From: JAQVIJ01 sp041287365
Lineage (GTDB): Bacteria; Desulfobacterota; Dissulfuribacteria; Dissulfuribacterales; DYLC01
NCBI GenBank assembly: GCA_041287365.1
Contig: JBEULL010000020.1
Span: 1-64,000 of the forward strand
Length of the DNA: 64,000 bases
Direction: 5' to 3'
Shown one piece after another: positions 1-9,055 of this stretch (positions are counted from its first letter, which is position 1; every line of letters starts with the position of its first letter). The notes below the pieces were generated by a model. It saw nothing but the letters and a program-made list of their open reading frames with translations, made no database searches and was not told the DNA's origin. A program made the position numbers and the translations under genes.

Positions 1-159
1 CGCCTCCTTAAAATCATGATAAAAGATGTTTTACAAGTTCCCCAGAATCTCAATCGATGTCAAGAGGTTTATAACAATGCATTAAAACAAATCCTCCTTG
101 ACTTTATTGCATTACAGGTTTAATAATTTCAACATGCTATAATTTGGAGGTAATTTAGA

Positions 160-579
160 ATGGCGTGCAAAATATTCAATAAAATTATATCGTTTTTTAC
201 ACTATGTGCCATTTCGTGTTCCATATGGGCCTGTGCACAACCCACACAGTCCAACTATGAAGGTGCTGCTGTGGGCGCAGGCTTGGGCGCTGTTGCAGGC
301 GCTTTGATAGATAAAAGAAATCCTTGGCGCGGCGCGGTAGTAGGCGGGGCACTGGGTGCTGTTGCAGGCGGTTCTATTGCAGAGGTCTCCAAACGGGCAG
401 TCTATGAAGCCAGATCCTCCAACCACCCAGTCTATTACGAAAGACAGATGGAAGGCGGCGGATGGCAGCGCGTAGAGGCCCAGCCGCAACCGCAATACGG
501 CCGCAGCGGCAATCGCTGTGTGCAGGTCAAAATCTTTGAAAACGGCCGAGTGGTGGACGAACATCTTTCCTGCGATTGA
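160..579 (+). CDS. Glycine-zipper lipoprotein
   Basis: A 139-residue exported protein. The N-terminus is a lipoprotein signal peptide with a hydrophobic stretch ending in SIWAC, which makes Cys25 the probable lipidated residue. Residues about 35-75 hold two glycine-zipper stretches (GAAVGAGLGAVAGAL and GAVVGGALGAVAGG) of the kind found in membrane-inserting Gly-zipper 2TM / YMGG-like proteins of the envelope. The C-terminal 50 residues are polar and end in a short basic and acidic region containing two cysteines (RCVQVKIF and LSCD). An AT-rich region with GGAGG about 10 nt upstream supports the start. It stands alone, ahead of hisS. Its precise role is unknown; an envelope-associated structural function is the usual assumption for this family. 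Confidence 0.75.
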   Translation: MACKIFNKIISFFTLCAISCSIWACAQPTQSNYEGAAVGAGLGAVAGALIDKRNPWRGAVVGGALGAVAGGSIAEVSKRAVYEARSSNHPVYYERQMEGGGWQRVEAQPQPQYGRSGNRCVQVKIFENGRVVDEHLSCD

Positions 580-771
580 GCCGAAATCAATTTTTTGAAT
601 TTTTATGCCGCCCTTCAAGTTATATTCTGAAGTATTCCGGTTTTTTGTCCTGTTGAACAAGACCGAAGGCTGACAATAGCAAACCGGCTCGTTTCCTCTC
701 AACAAGGAATCGCACCAGCCGATTGTTGCTAAATTGTTACCAACCAGGGCAATCGCCTTTAGAAAATCATG

Positions 772-800
772 AGGGTCTGTTCGCAAGATCGGCCCTTTTT
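772..800 (+). terminator. Possible weak intrinsic terminator before hisS
   Basis: AGGGTC (772-777) can pair with GGCCCT (791-796, one G-T pair), followed by a run of T to 800. It would end transcription of the upstream lipoprotein gene, or attenuate hisS. The stem is short and the call is tentative. Confidence 0.3.
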
Positions 801-825
801 ATGTTTACAGTTCAGGAGAATATCA

Positions 826-2127
826 TTGTTGACTGCAATCCGTGGATTCAAAGACATATTACCTCAAGACAGCCTGTTGTGGGCTGAAATCGAGGCATTT
901 GCCAGACTGACGTTTAGCTCCTTCGGTCTTCGAGAGATCCGCACTCCCTTAATAGAAAAAACTGAGGTCTTCACTCGAGGCATCGGAGAGCACACGGACA
1001 TAGTCGAAAAGGAGATGTACACCTTTGCGGATCGAAACGGAGACTCACTCAGCCTGCGTCCCGAGGCCACAGCCGGCATTCTAAGGGCCGTGCTGGAACA
1101 CAGTCTGCACAAGGAGATGAGTCAGATTCGCGTCTTCACCATCGGCCCCATGTTCCGACACGAAAGGCCGCAAAAGGGCAGACTTCGACAGTTTCATCAG
1201 ATCGACGTGGAAATACTGGGCACTGCCGAGCCTCTTGCTGATTTCGAGGTCATATGGCTGGCATGGTCCATTGTCTCTGGTTTTTATGAAAGGATATCTC
1301 AATCCAGTGACAGGCCGAATCTTCGCCTGGAGATCAACTCACTAGGCTGCCCTTCCTGCAAACCCCGTCACAGGGAAGACCTGCTTCTATTTTTGGAGAA
1401 CAGACAGGAACAGCTCTGCCCAGACTGTCAGCGCCGAAGCCAGTCAAACCCTCTGCGGGTCTTTGACTGCAAGCTGGAGCAATGTAAAAACGCCTTGAAG
1501 GGCGCTCCACTTCTGCGCAATTACATCTGCCCTGACTGCGTGGAACACCTGAAGGTGGTGCAGGAAGCATTGCATGCGGTCAACATCCCGTTCGTAATCA
1601 ATCCCATGCTCGTAAGAGGGCTGGACTACTACAACCGCACTACCTTCGAACTCATCTCCAATGAACTGGGGGCCCAAGGCACCGTTGCAGCAGGAGGCAG
1701 GTATGACGGCCTTGCCGAACAGATGGAAGGACCACACCTGCCAGGAGTGGGCATGGCTGTGGGATGTGAGCGTCTGATTTTGCTGGCCGAGCAGTGGGCC
1801 GAGCAGAAATCTGCTTATTCCACGGATATCTTTGTGGCTGCCATGGGCAACGAGGCCGTACAGACAGCCCTGCCATGGATAAAGGAACTCAGAAAAAGCG
1901 GCGTAAGCGTGCTCATGCCCTATGAATCCAAGGGGTTGAAGTCGCTTTTGAAGGCCGCCGACAGACACAATGCAGCATATGCCCTGATTCTGGGCGAAAG
2001 TGAACTTCAGGGACGCAGGGCCATGCTCAAAGACCTTCGTTCTCACTCACAGACGGAAATCGCCTTTGAAACGCTTTTACCAGACCTCTTGAATACGTTG
2101 AAAAATTCAAAAAAGGATGCCAAATAA
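826..2127 (+). CDS. hisS: Histidyl-tRNA synthetase
   Basis: Class II aminoacyl-tRNA synthetase that charges tRNA-His with histidine in the cytoplasm. Visible features are the N-terminal AIRGFKDILP segment, class II motif 2 around FTIGPMFRHERPQKGRLRQF, the histidine-binding GLDYYNRTTFE segment and GGRYDGL, then a C-terminal anticodon-binding domain. I choose TTG at 826 as start (434 residues): AGGAG at 814-818 lies 7 nt upstream, and the protein then begins right before the conserved AIRGF segment. An upstream in-frame ATG at 769 would add 19 residues that do not resemble the family. The gene is followed after 3 nt by aspS, so the two synthetases are probably co-transcribed. Confidence 0.95.
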   Translation: MLTAIRGFKDILPQDSLLWAEIEAFARLTFSSFGLREIRTPLIEKTEVFTRGIGEHTDIVEKEMYTFADRNGDSLSLRPEATAGILRAVLEHSLHKEMSQIRVFTIGPMFRHERPQKGRLRQFHQIDVEILGTAEPLADFEVIWLAWSIVSGFYERISQSSDRPNLRLEINSLGCPSCKPRHREDLLLFLENRQEQLCPDCQRRSQSNPLRVFDCKLEQCKNALKGAPLLRNYICPDCVEHLKVVQEALHAVNIPFVINPMLVRGLDYYNRTTFELISNELGAQGTVAAGGRYDGLAEQMEGPHLPGVGMAVGCERLILLAEQWAEQKSAYSTDIFVAAMGNEAVQTALPWIKELRKSGVSVLMPYESKGLKSLLKAADRHNAAYALILGESELQGRRAMLKDLRSHSQTEIAFETLLPDLLNTLKNSKKDAK

Positions 2128-2130
2128 CGC

Positions 2131-3912
2131 ATGGAAACCATAAAAGGGATGAAAAGGACACACAATTGTGCGAGTCTTACAGCCGACACCATCGGACAGA
2201 AGGTAGTGCTCATGGGATGGGTACTGAGAAGACGAGACCATGGCGGACTCATCTTCATAGACCTGCGAGACAGATACGGAATAACACAACTGGTCTTCGA
2301 ACCTGAAACAGCGCCTGATGTGCATGAAAAGGCACATGCCCTACGAAGCGAGTATGTCATAGCCGTGCGGGGCGAGGTGCGTAGAAGACCGGAGGGCATG
2401 GAAAACCCAAAACTCAAAACCGGCATGATAGAGGTTCTGTGCACGGAGCTGCGCATTCTAAACACCTCCCGTACCCCCATATTCCCACTGGATGAAGAAA
2501 TAGACGTGGCCGAGACCAACAGGCTGCGTTACCGCTATCTGGACATGAGAAGACCTCAGATGGTAGCCAATCTCACGCTGCGGCACAGGGTATGCTGGGC
2601 CATGCGGGAATATCTGAACGCACGGGATTTTCTCGAAATAGAAACCCCCATGCTCACTCGAAGCACGCCCGAAGGGGCCAGGGATTATCTGGTACCGAGC
2701 CGCGTGAACCCCGGCTGTTTTTATGCCCTGCCTCAGTCGCCCCAGCTCTACAAGCAGATACTCATGATCTCTGGCATGGAACGCTATTATCAGATCGTCA
2801 GGTGTTTTCGCGATGAAGACCTGCGCGCCGACAGACAGCCCGAGTTCACACAGCTGGATATGGAGATGTCATTCGTGGAGGAAGAGGATGTCATCGAACT
2901 CATCGAGGGCCTGATTTGCCATGTCTTCCAACAAGGTCTGAACAGGACAGTTTCCACGCCGTTTCCAAGGCTCACATATCAAGAGGCCATGGAACGCTTC
3001 GGCACAGACAGACCGGACATGCGTTTCGGCATTGAGCTGTGCGATCTCACCGGCATTGCCAAGACCTGCAATTTCAGCGTATTCAAGACCGCAGCCTCAT
3101 CCGGCGGGCTGGTAAAGGCCATAAATGCCAAGGCCATGGGCGATCTGAGCCGCAAAGAGATTGACGAACTCACGGAATTTGCAGTGTCTCTGGGTGCAAA
3201 GGGCCTGGCCTGGGTCAAAATAAAGGAGGACGGCTCCTGGCAGTCGCCCATAGCCAAGTTCTTCACACAGAATGAAATGGGCGCTGTCAATCACATTTTG
3301 AATGCAAAACCCAATGACATCCTGTTCTTCGGAGCGGATCAGGCAACTGTGGTGCACAAGGTGCTCGGCGAACTGCGACTGGAACTAGCCAGGCGAAGAA
3401 ACCTCTTTTTCAAAGACGACCTCAAGTTCCTGTGGGTGACGGATTTTCCTCTGCTGGAGTTCGATACCGAGGCCGGCAGATATGTGGCAGTGCATCACCC
3501 CTTCACCTCGCCGAAAGAGGAAGACATACAGCTTCTGGACACGGACCCAGGGCGTGTGAGGGCAAGGGCCTACGACCTGGTATTGAACGGCATAGAGGTT
3601 GGTGGAGGGAGCATTCGTATCCATCTGCCTCAAATGCAAAAACGAATCTTCGAGCTTCTGGCCATCTCAAATGAAGAGGCCCAGGAAAAATTCGGTTTCC
3701 TCATAGATGCACTAGAGTTCGGAGCACCTCCTCATGGAGGTATAGCCTTCGGCCTGGACAGACTGGTCATGCTTATGGCTGGAGCCGGCACCATTCGAGA
3801 CGTCATAGCATTCCCGAAGACACAAAAGGCCCAATGCCTGCTCACCAACGCACCCTCTCACGTCAGCCACATGCAACTGGCCGAGCTCTATATCAAGCCG
3901 GGCTGGAAATAA
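2131..3912 (+). CDS. aspS: Aspartyl-tRNA synthetase
   Basis: Bacterial-type AspRS of 593 residues, the normal length for the family with its GAD insertion domain. An N-terminal OB-fold anticodon-binding domain (VVLMGWVLRRRDHGGLIFIDLRD) is followed by class II motifs: motif 2 around YYQIVRCFRDEDLRADRQPEFTQLD and motif 3 around FGLDRLVMLMAG. Whether it charges only tRNA-Asp or also tRNA-Asn (non-discriminating, requiring GatCAB) cannot be settled by eye. It starts 3 nt after hisS; the internal ATG at 2149 is an alternative start that lacks a properly spaced ribosome binding site. The next gene begins 13 nt after the stop, so hisS-aspS-citrate-synthase-like gene look like one transcript. Confidence 0.95.
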   Translation: METIKGMKRTHNCASLTADTIGQKVVLMGWVLRRRDHGGLIFIDLRDRYGITQLVFEPETAPDVHEKAHALRSEYVIAVRGEVRRRPEGMENPKLKTGMIEVLCTELRILNTSRTPIFPLDEEIDVAETNRLRYRYLDMRRPQMVANLTLRHRVCWAMREYLNARDFLEIETPMLTRSTPEGARDYLVPSRVNPGCFYALPQSPQLYKQILMISGMERYYQIVRCFRDEDLRADRQPEFTQLDMEMSFVEEEDVIELIEGLICHVFQQGLNRTVSTPFPRLTYQEAMERFGTDRPDMRFGIELCDLTGIAKTCNFSVFKTAASSGGLVKAINAKAMGDLSRKEIDELTEFAVSLGAKGLAWVKIKEDGSWQSPIAKFFTQNEMGAVNHILNAKPNDILFFGADQATVVHKVLGELRLELARRRNLFFKDDLKFLWVTDFPLLEFDTEAGRYVAVHHPFTSPKEEDIQLLDTDPGRVRARAYDLVLNGIEVGGGSIRIHLPQMQKRIFELLAISNEEAQEKFGFLIDALEFGAPPHGGIAFGLDRLVMLMAGAGTIRDVIAFPKTQKAQCLLTNAPSHVSHMQLAELYIKPGWK

Positions 3913-3925
3913 AAAGGAGAAAAAT

Positions 3926-5758
3926 ATGGCCAAATGGAATCCCTACAGAAAACTCCTGGACGCGACACCCAATCGTCAGATATACAAACTGCATGACCCG
4001 CAAGAACCCAATCTTCTGCGGGACATCTTTCCATATACCGAGATCTGCAAGACACCCTTCGACCAAGTGCATGTCATGGCCGAGCCATGTGATGAGATGC
4101 TCATCACAGACACCACATTCCGCGACGGGCAGCAGGCCAGGCCGCCCTATTCCGTGCAGCAGATCAGCACCATTTTTGATTTTCTGCACCGATTGAGCGG
4201 GCCTAACGGCGTAATCCGTCAGGCGGAGTTCTTTCTTTATACACAAAAGGACAAGGAAGCGGTCTGGGTGTGCAGGGAAAAAGGCTATAAATTTCCAGAG
4301 ATAACCGGCTGGATTCGGGCCAACAAGGCGGATCTGCAACTGGTAAAGGAGATGGGGCTCAAGGAAACAGGCATTCTCACCTCCATATCCGATTATCACA
4401 TCTTTCTGAAACTCAAAAAGACTCGAGCAAAGGCCATGGAGGATTACCTGGCCATTGTAAAGGCATGTCTGGAAGAGGGCATCACACCCCGTTGCCACTT
4501 CGAAGACATCACACGAGCCGATATTTACGGCTTCTGCGTACCCTTTGCCATAGAGCTCATGAAACTGCGAGAGGAAAGCGGCATTGATATCAAGATTCGG
4601 CTCTGCGATACGCTAGGCTATGGTGTGCCCTATCCCGGTGCAGCCCTTCCTCGAAGTGTGGGCAGGATAGTTCACGCCATGACTCAGGATGCCGGTGTAC
4701 CTGGTTCCCTGCTGGAATGGCATGGCCACAACGATTTTCACAAGGCCTTAATCAATGCCTCCACGGCCTGGCTCTATGGCTGCGGGGCAGTAAACGGCAC
4801 GCTTCTGGGCTTCGGAGAACGCACGGGCAATACGCCTATAGAGGCATTGCTCATCGAACGCATATCTCTCAGGGGTTCACAGGACGGCATAGATACTCGA
4901 GCCATCACGGAAATGGCGGAATACTTCGAAAAAGAACTGCATGTGCATATCCCGCGCAACTATCCCATAGTAGGGGCGGATTCCACAGCCACCTCCGCAG
5001 GCATTCACGCAGACGGGCTGCTCAAAAACGAGGAGATATACAACATCTTCGATACAAATCGCATACTTGGACGTCCAATCTCGATCATCGTCTCGGACAA
5101 ATCCGGAACCGCAGGCATAGCACATTGGGTGAACACCAAGCTGAAACTGAAGGGTGAACAGGCCATCGACAAGAAACATCCTGGCATTGTCAAGATATAC
5201 AAAAAGGTCATGCAGGAATATGAAAACGACCGCATAACCTCCATGTCTGACGACGAGATCGAGACCCTGGCCCGCAGATATCTGCCGGAATTCTTTCCAT
5301 CCGGCTTCGCCAAACTGGAGACCAAGGCAAGGGAGCTGGCTGTACATCTGGTGGAAGAACTAGTGGAACATTCGGAGATCCGTTCCATGAATGCGGAGAG
5401 GATCGAACCTGTATTGAGACAGTGCCTGGAAGAAAACCCGTTTATTCAGTTCCTGTATGTGGTGAATACGGATGGGAAAAAGATCACCAAAAATATCACT
5501 CACCTCAAATACAAGGCGCAATATGCCACTCACCTGCTGGATGAGGACTTCTCCGACCGCTCATGGTTCATAGAACCCATGCAGAATGGCAAGAGCCACG
5601 TCTCTCCGTTTTACACCTCCAAGATCACAGGGGCCCTCTGCATCACTGTTTCCGCTCCGATTCGAAACGAAACAGATGAAATCATAGGGATTCTGGGGAT
5701 AGATATACGATTTGAAGACCTTGCAAAGATGGAACAAGAGGAACCCTCTGCTGAATAA
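3926..5758 (+). CDS. Re-citrate-synthase/isopropylmalate-synthase-family enzyme with C-terminal Cache-like domain
   Basis: The N-terminal about 450 residues form a DRE-TIM (HMGL-like) Claisen-condensation catalytic region: TDTTFRDGQQ at 61-70 is the DRE-type loop, HGHND at about 266-270 gives the metal-binding HxH, and GERTGN follows near 300. The opening KWNPYRKLLD and the HFEDITRADIYGF segment resemble, from memory, the clade that includes anaerobic Re-citrate synthase, so citrate synthesis from oxaloacetate and acetyl-CoA is the best guess; homocitrate or isopropylmalate synthase are alternatives. Residues about 490-600 do not belong to this fold: FLYVVNTDGKKITKNI, DRSWFIEPMQNGK and ITVSAPIRN..IIGILGIDIRFEDL have the look of a Cache/PDC ligand-sensor domain without membrane segments. 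An AAGGAG ribosome binding site precedes the ATG. Enzyme class is fairly sure, substrate is not. Confidence 0.7.
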   Translation: MAKWNPYRKLLDATPNRQIYKLHDPQEPNLLRDIFPYTEICKTPFDQVHVMAEPCDEMLITDTTFRDGQQARPPYSVQQISTIFDFLHRLSGPNGVIRQAEFFLYTQKDKEAVWVCREKGYKFPEITGWIRANKADLQLVKEMGLKETGILTSISDYHIFLKLKKTRAKAMEDYLAIVKACLEEGITPRCHFEDITRADIYGFCVPFAIELMKLREESGIDIKIRLCDTLGYGVPYPGAALPRSVGRIVHAMTQDAGVPGSLLEWHGHNDFHKALINASTAWLYGCGAVNGTLLGFGERTGNTPIEALLIERISLRGSQDGIDTRAITEMAEYFEKELHVHIPRNYPIVGADSTATSAGIHADGLLKNEEIYNIFDTNRILGRPISIIVSDKSGTAGIAHWVNTKLKLKGEQAIDKKHPGIVKIYKKVMQEYENDRITSMSDDEIETLARRYLPEFFPSGFAKLETKARELAVHLVEELVEHSEIRSMNAERIEPVLRQCLEENPFIQFLYVVNTDGKKITKNITHLKYKAQYATHLLDEDFSDRSWFIEPMQNGKSHVSPFYTSKITGALCITVSAPIRNETDEIIGILGIDIRFEDLAKMEQEEPSAE

Positions 5759-5761
5759 CAA

Positions 5762-5797
5762 AACAGGTGTGCATGGCCGCGGCCAGGCACACCTGTT
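5762..5797. repeat. 36-bp near-perfect palindrome at a gene junction
   Basis: Left half AACAGGTGTGC (5762-5772) and right half GCACACCTGTT (5787-5797) are exact inverse complements. The 14 nt between them contain the palindrome GGCCGCGGCC, so the two 18-nt halves match at 17 positions with no loop. No T-run follows, which argues against an ordinary intrinsic terminator. It begins 4 nt after the upstream stop codon and covers the likely translation start region of the next gene. Confidence 0.75.
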
Positions 5798-7445
5798 ACA
5801 CAACGAAACAGGAGCTATTCGCAAGACATGGGGGCGCATCGGAAAATCACGGGGTATAACTCCGGTCGCACTCATCTTTCCCAATACATATGCGGTAGGC
5901 ATGTCGAATCTTGGCCTACAAACCCTTTATGCCACGCTGAACGCCCAACAGCATATCGCGGCCGAAAGGTTCTTTTATCACGAGGGGTCCCCCTGGAAAT
6001 CGGAAGAGAGCGGAAGGCCCCTGAATGACTTTCAAATCCTGCTGTTTTCCGTCAGTTTTGAGGCGGATTATCCCAACGTCATTCGCGCCATCTCGGCCTG
6101 CGGCCTGTCCCCTCTGGCAGCAGATAGAGAAAACGAAAAAGGTCCTCTGGTTCTGGCCGGCGGTGTGGCCACATTCATCAATCCGGAACCATTGGCGCCA
6201 TTCATAGATGCCTTTCTTTTGGGGGAATTCGAGGCCATCTCCCCTGACTTTCTACCCATTCTGAAGGACTTGGCAGATACACAGACCAACAGAAAGACCC
6301 GGCTTGAGCTTCTGGCCGGAAACTGTCATTGTGTCTATGTTCCGAACCGTTTCTCCACAGCGATAACGCCGGCCCGACAGATACACCCCATGGAAACAGT
6401 TCCCCATACACGAATCATCTCCGGTGATGCAGCCTTCTCCAACATGTTTTTGCTGGAATTGGCCCGAGGATGCGGAAAGGGATGCCGTTTCTGCGCAGCC
6501 GGCTTTGTGTACAGACCGGCACGGCCATGGCCCCAGGAAGCGCTGCTTTCCACCCTAAATGACATAAAAGGAACCGACAAAATCGGTCTGGTGGGATTGG
6601 AATTCCTTCAGAGGGAGGACATCAATCATATCTGCGAGAACCTGCTGAATCGGGGTATGCGCCTTGCTTTCTCCTCCATGCGCATAGACAACCTGACCGA
6701 CGCCTTCATAGAGGTACTCATAAAATCGCACATAACCACAGCCACCATAGCGCCTGAGGCTGGCTCGGAACGCATGCGGGCCATCATAAACAAAAATCTG
6801 ACGGAAGAGACCATTCTTGCCGGTATCGAACGACTGGCTACAGCCGGAATCCTCAACTTCAAACTATATTTCATGTACGGCCTGCCCTTTGAAACGCCTG
6901 AGGACATGGAGGCATTGGTCGGACTTATAAAACTGGCAAAAAAAATCATAACCCCCATCGGGCAAAAACAAAAACACCTGGGGAATATCACTGTATCAGC
7001 TGGCACCTTTGTGCCAAAGGCATGGACACCGTTTCAATGGTCGGACTTTATCGATGAAAAAACACACACGATCCACAGGAACATCCTGATAAAAGGCCTT
7101 TCATCCTTGGCAAATGTACGATTGAGGCTGGATTCCTGGCGTTCTGCAAGTATTCAAGCCATATTAAGCCGCGGAGACCGCACCCTGGCCCCCATTCTGC
7201 AAGATGTGGCCTTGAATGCCACGCCATGGCGCAAGGCATTCAAAAACTGTAAGGACAAGGGGCCTAACGCCCCCACAGCCGCATCCTTTTTAAAAGGCAG
7301 AGACATTCACGAAACGTTGCCATGGGAAGCGGTGCAACACAGCATAACAAAGGCGTTTCTGCAACAAGAATGGGCAAAGGCCAAAAAGGCAAAGAACAGC
7401 CCGTCCTGTATGCCTGGCTGCAGACGCTGCGGGGTATGTAATTGA
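5769..7445 (+). CDS. B12-binding-type radical SAM protein
   Basis: Radical SAM enzyme of about 558 residues. An N-terminal Rossmann-like, B12-binding-type region (PVALIFPNTYAVGMSNLGLQTLY ... GPLVLAGGVATFINPEPLAPFID) precedes the radical SAM core, whose cluster motif CGKGCRFC (Cx3Cx2C) lies about residues 250-257. A second cysteine group, CMPGCRRCGVC, closes the protein and may bind zinc or an extra cluster. The substrate is unknown. The start is uncertain: family resemblance begins at about NETGAIRKTW, and candidates are GTG at 5769 (used here, inside the palindrome, no good ribosome binding site), a TTG at 5712 overlapping the previous gene, or a rare start nearby. It converges on the ABC ATPase gene with 18 nt between stops. 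Confidence 0.8.
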   Translation: MHGRGQAHLLHNETGAIRKTWGRIGKSRGITPVALIFPNTYAVGMSNLGLQTLYATLNAQQHIAAERFFYHEGSPWKSEESGRPLNDFQILLFSVSFEADYPNVIRAISACGLSPLAADRENEKGPLVLAGGVATFINPEPLAPFIDAFLLGEFEAISPDFLPILKDLADTQTNRKTRLELLAGNCHCVYVPNRFSTAITPARQIHPMETVPHTRIISGDAAFSNMFLLELARGCGKGCRFCAAGFVYRPARPWPQEALLSTLNDIKGTDKIGLVGLEFLQREDINHICENLLNRGMRLAFSSMRIDNLTDAFIEVLIKSHITTATIAPEAGSERMRAIINKNLTEETILAGIERLATAGILNFKLYFMYGLPFETPEDMEALVGLIKLAKKIITPIGQKQKHLGNITVSAGTFVPKAWTPFQWSDFIDEKTHTIHRNILIKGLSSLANVRLRLDSWRSASIQAILSRGDRTLAPILQDVALNATPWRKAFKNCKDKGPNAPTAASFLKGRDIHETLPWEAVQHSITKAFLQQEWAKAKKAKNSPSCMPGCRRCGVCN

Positions 7446-7463
7446 GGCGGTTTGCCATCAAGA

Positions 7464-8270
7464 CTACAATGCTGCATGTACTCCCATGGTCCGGTAGATA
7501 TGCCGTCTGAGCACGGCCAACTCGCCCTTCGTGAAGTCCCTTGGATGCGGATAATCGAGGGACAAGACCTCTTTTACACGAGTCGGACGTTCGGTAAAAA
7601 GCACGATCTGATCCGCAAGCTGTATGGCCTCGTCTATATCGTGAGTGATGAAAAGGATCGTCGTGGGGAACATGGCATGTACGTTGAGCATCTCCTCACG
7701 CATCTGAAGCCTGGTGACGAAGTCCAGAGCCCCGAACGGCTCATCCATGAACAGGATATCGGGGTTGGCGATAAGGGCCCTGGCCACCTCTGCCCTGCGT
7801 CTCATGCCCCCTGACAATTCATGGGGATAATAATCACCGAAACCCTTGAGCCCCACCATCTCCAGATATTCCAATACCAGCTCCAAGCGCTTTTCTTTAT
7901 CCTTTATGTTTCGAACGCCTAGCTCGATATTCTCTTGGGCAGTCAGCCATGGAAAAAGACCGTCATCCTGAAATACGAATATGTGTCTGGGATTAGGGCC
8001 GTGAACCGCCTCTCCGTCCACAAACACCTCGCCCCTGCTTGGTGTATCAAAGCCTGCTATGATGCGCAACAAAGTGGATTTACCGCATCCAGAAGGCCCG
8101 AGAAAACATGTGAAACTGCGGGCAGGCACAGCGAAATTCAAGTCGGTCAGCACATGCCTGTCAGACATCAGACCTGAGGCCGCGACTGAAGATGTCTCTT
8201 CATAGACCTTGTAAAGTCCGCATATCTCCACCTTGTTCAATGGCTGTGAACTCGCTATAGCCTGGTTCAT
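7464..8270 (-). CDS. ABC transporter ATP-binding protein (NitT/TauT type)
   Basis: Cytoplasmic ATPase of a periplasmic-binding-protein-dependent importer, 268 residues from the ATG at 8270. Walker A is GPSGCGKST, the signature is LSGGMRRRAEVARAL, and Walker B is ILFMDEPFGALD followed by the H-loop in FITHDIDEA, all typical of SsuB/TauB/NrtD ATPases. GGAAGAG is placed well upstream of this ATG, and the ATG overlaps the permease stop in ATGA, so translation of the two is probably coupled. A longer reading frame upstream lies inside the permease gene and is not used. It is the last gene of a three-gene operon. Confidence 0.92.
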   Translation of the reverse strand: MNQAIASSQPLNKVEICGLYKVYEETSSVAASGLMSDRHVLTDLNFAVPARSFTCFLGPSGCGKSTLLRIIAGFDTPSRGEVFVDGEAVHGPNPRHIFVFQDDGLFPWLTAQENIELGVRNIKDKEKRLELVLEYLEMVGLKGFGDYYPHELSGGMRRRAEVARALIANPDILFMDEPFGALDFVTRLQMREEMLNVHAMFPTTILFITHDIDEAIQLADQIVLFTERPTRVKEVLSLDYPHPRDFTKGELAVLRRHIYRTMGVHAAL

Positions 8271-9055
8271 TGCTTCAATCTCTTCCAGCGAACGGACGGC
8301 AGTCTCTCCAGCTGTCTGACAAGATTGTCCAGAAGCAGGCCGATACAGCCAATCACAAGCATACCACCGATCACCTGATCCATTCGCAGGGAATTCCTGG
8401 CATCCACTATGAGATACCCGAGCCCGTTCTTGACGGCTATCATCTCTGCGGCCACTATGACCAGCCATGCGGTGCCCAATGTGATTCGAAGACCTGTGAT
8501 GATCTCCGGGAGGGCAGCCTGAAATATAACGCGGCTGTAGAGTTCATGACCGGTGATGCCGAAATTGGAAGCGGCATAGAGATAGGTCGGATTTATACCG
8601 GCCACGCCACTCGTCGTAAAAACCACCATCGGGAAAAAGACAGCCAGAAAAATCAAGAAAATAGCCGGATTGTCCCCGATGCCGAACCACAAAAGGGCGA
8701 TGGGTATCCAGGCCAATGGAGAAATGGGACGCAGAAATTGAATGACCGGATTTACAGCCCTGCGCCAGAATGGTTTTGTGCCTAAAAAGATGCCTAGGGG
8801 CACAGCCAGCGCCACTGCCAACAGATACCCCCAGGTCACACGAAACAAGCTGGCCACTATATAATCCAGAAGCCTGCCGTCCCGAATCAGCTCCCAAAGC
8901 CCTCTCAGCACCTGTATGACACCCGGAAAGTGCTCCGGCTTGACATCAAAAACACGCACAGCGATCTCCCACAGCGCCATTGTAAAAAAAGACAGCAAAA
9001 AGGCGCTCCAGCGCACGGCAAACCAGTTTTGCAGACCCTGCCCCTTGAGACTCAC
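8267..9055 (-). CDS. ABC transporter permease (NitT/TauT, SsuC-like)
   Basis: Integral membrane subunit of 262 residues with about six hydrophobic segments (for example ALWEIAVRVF, YLLAVALAVPLGIFLG and IFLIFLAVFFPMVVFTT). The EAA-loop that contacts the ATPase is visible as AASNFGITGHELYSRVIFQAALPEIITGLRI. This is the normal size and layout for SsuC/TauC/NrtB permeases. It overlaps the binding-protein gene by 4 nt upstream and the ATPase gene by 4 nt downstream, so the three genes are a tight unit. The substrate cannot be read from the permease. Confidence 0.92.
   Translation of the reverse strand: MSLKGQGLQNWFAVRWSAFLLSFFTMALWEIAVRVFDVKPEHFPGVIQVLRGLWELIRDGRLLDYIVASLFRVTWGYLLAVALAVPLGIFLGTKPFWRRAVNPVIQFLRPISPLAWIPIALLWFGIGDNPAIFLIFLAVFFPMVVFTTSGVAGINPTYLYAASNFGITGHELYSRVIFQAALPEIITGLRITLGTAWLVIVAAEMIAVKNGLGYLIVDARNSLRMDQVIGGMLVIGCIGLLLDNLVRQLERLPSVRWKRLKQ

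Noticed and set aside
202..786. Long minus-strand open frame opposite the glycine-zipper lipoprotein
   Set aside because: It overlaps a gene with signal peptide and ribosome binding site, and its own sequence shows no recognisable domain.
3893..4498. 201-codon minus-strand open frame opposite the citrate-synthase-like gene
   Set aside because: Antisense to the catalytic region with the DTTFRDGQQ motif; no independent support.
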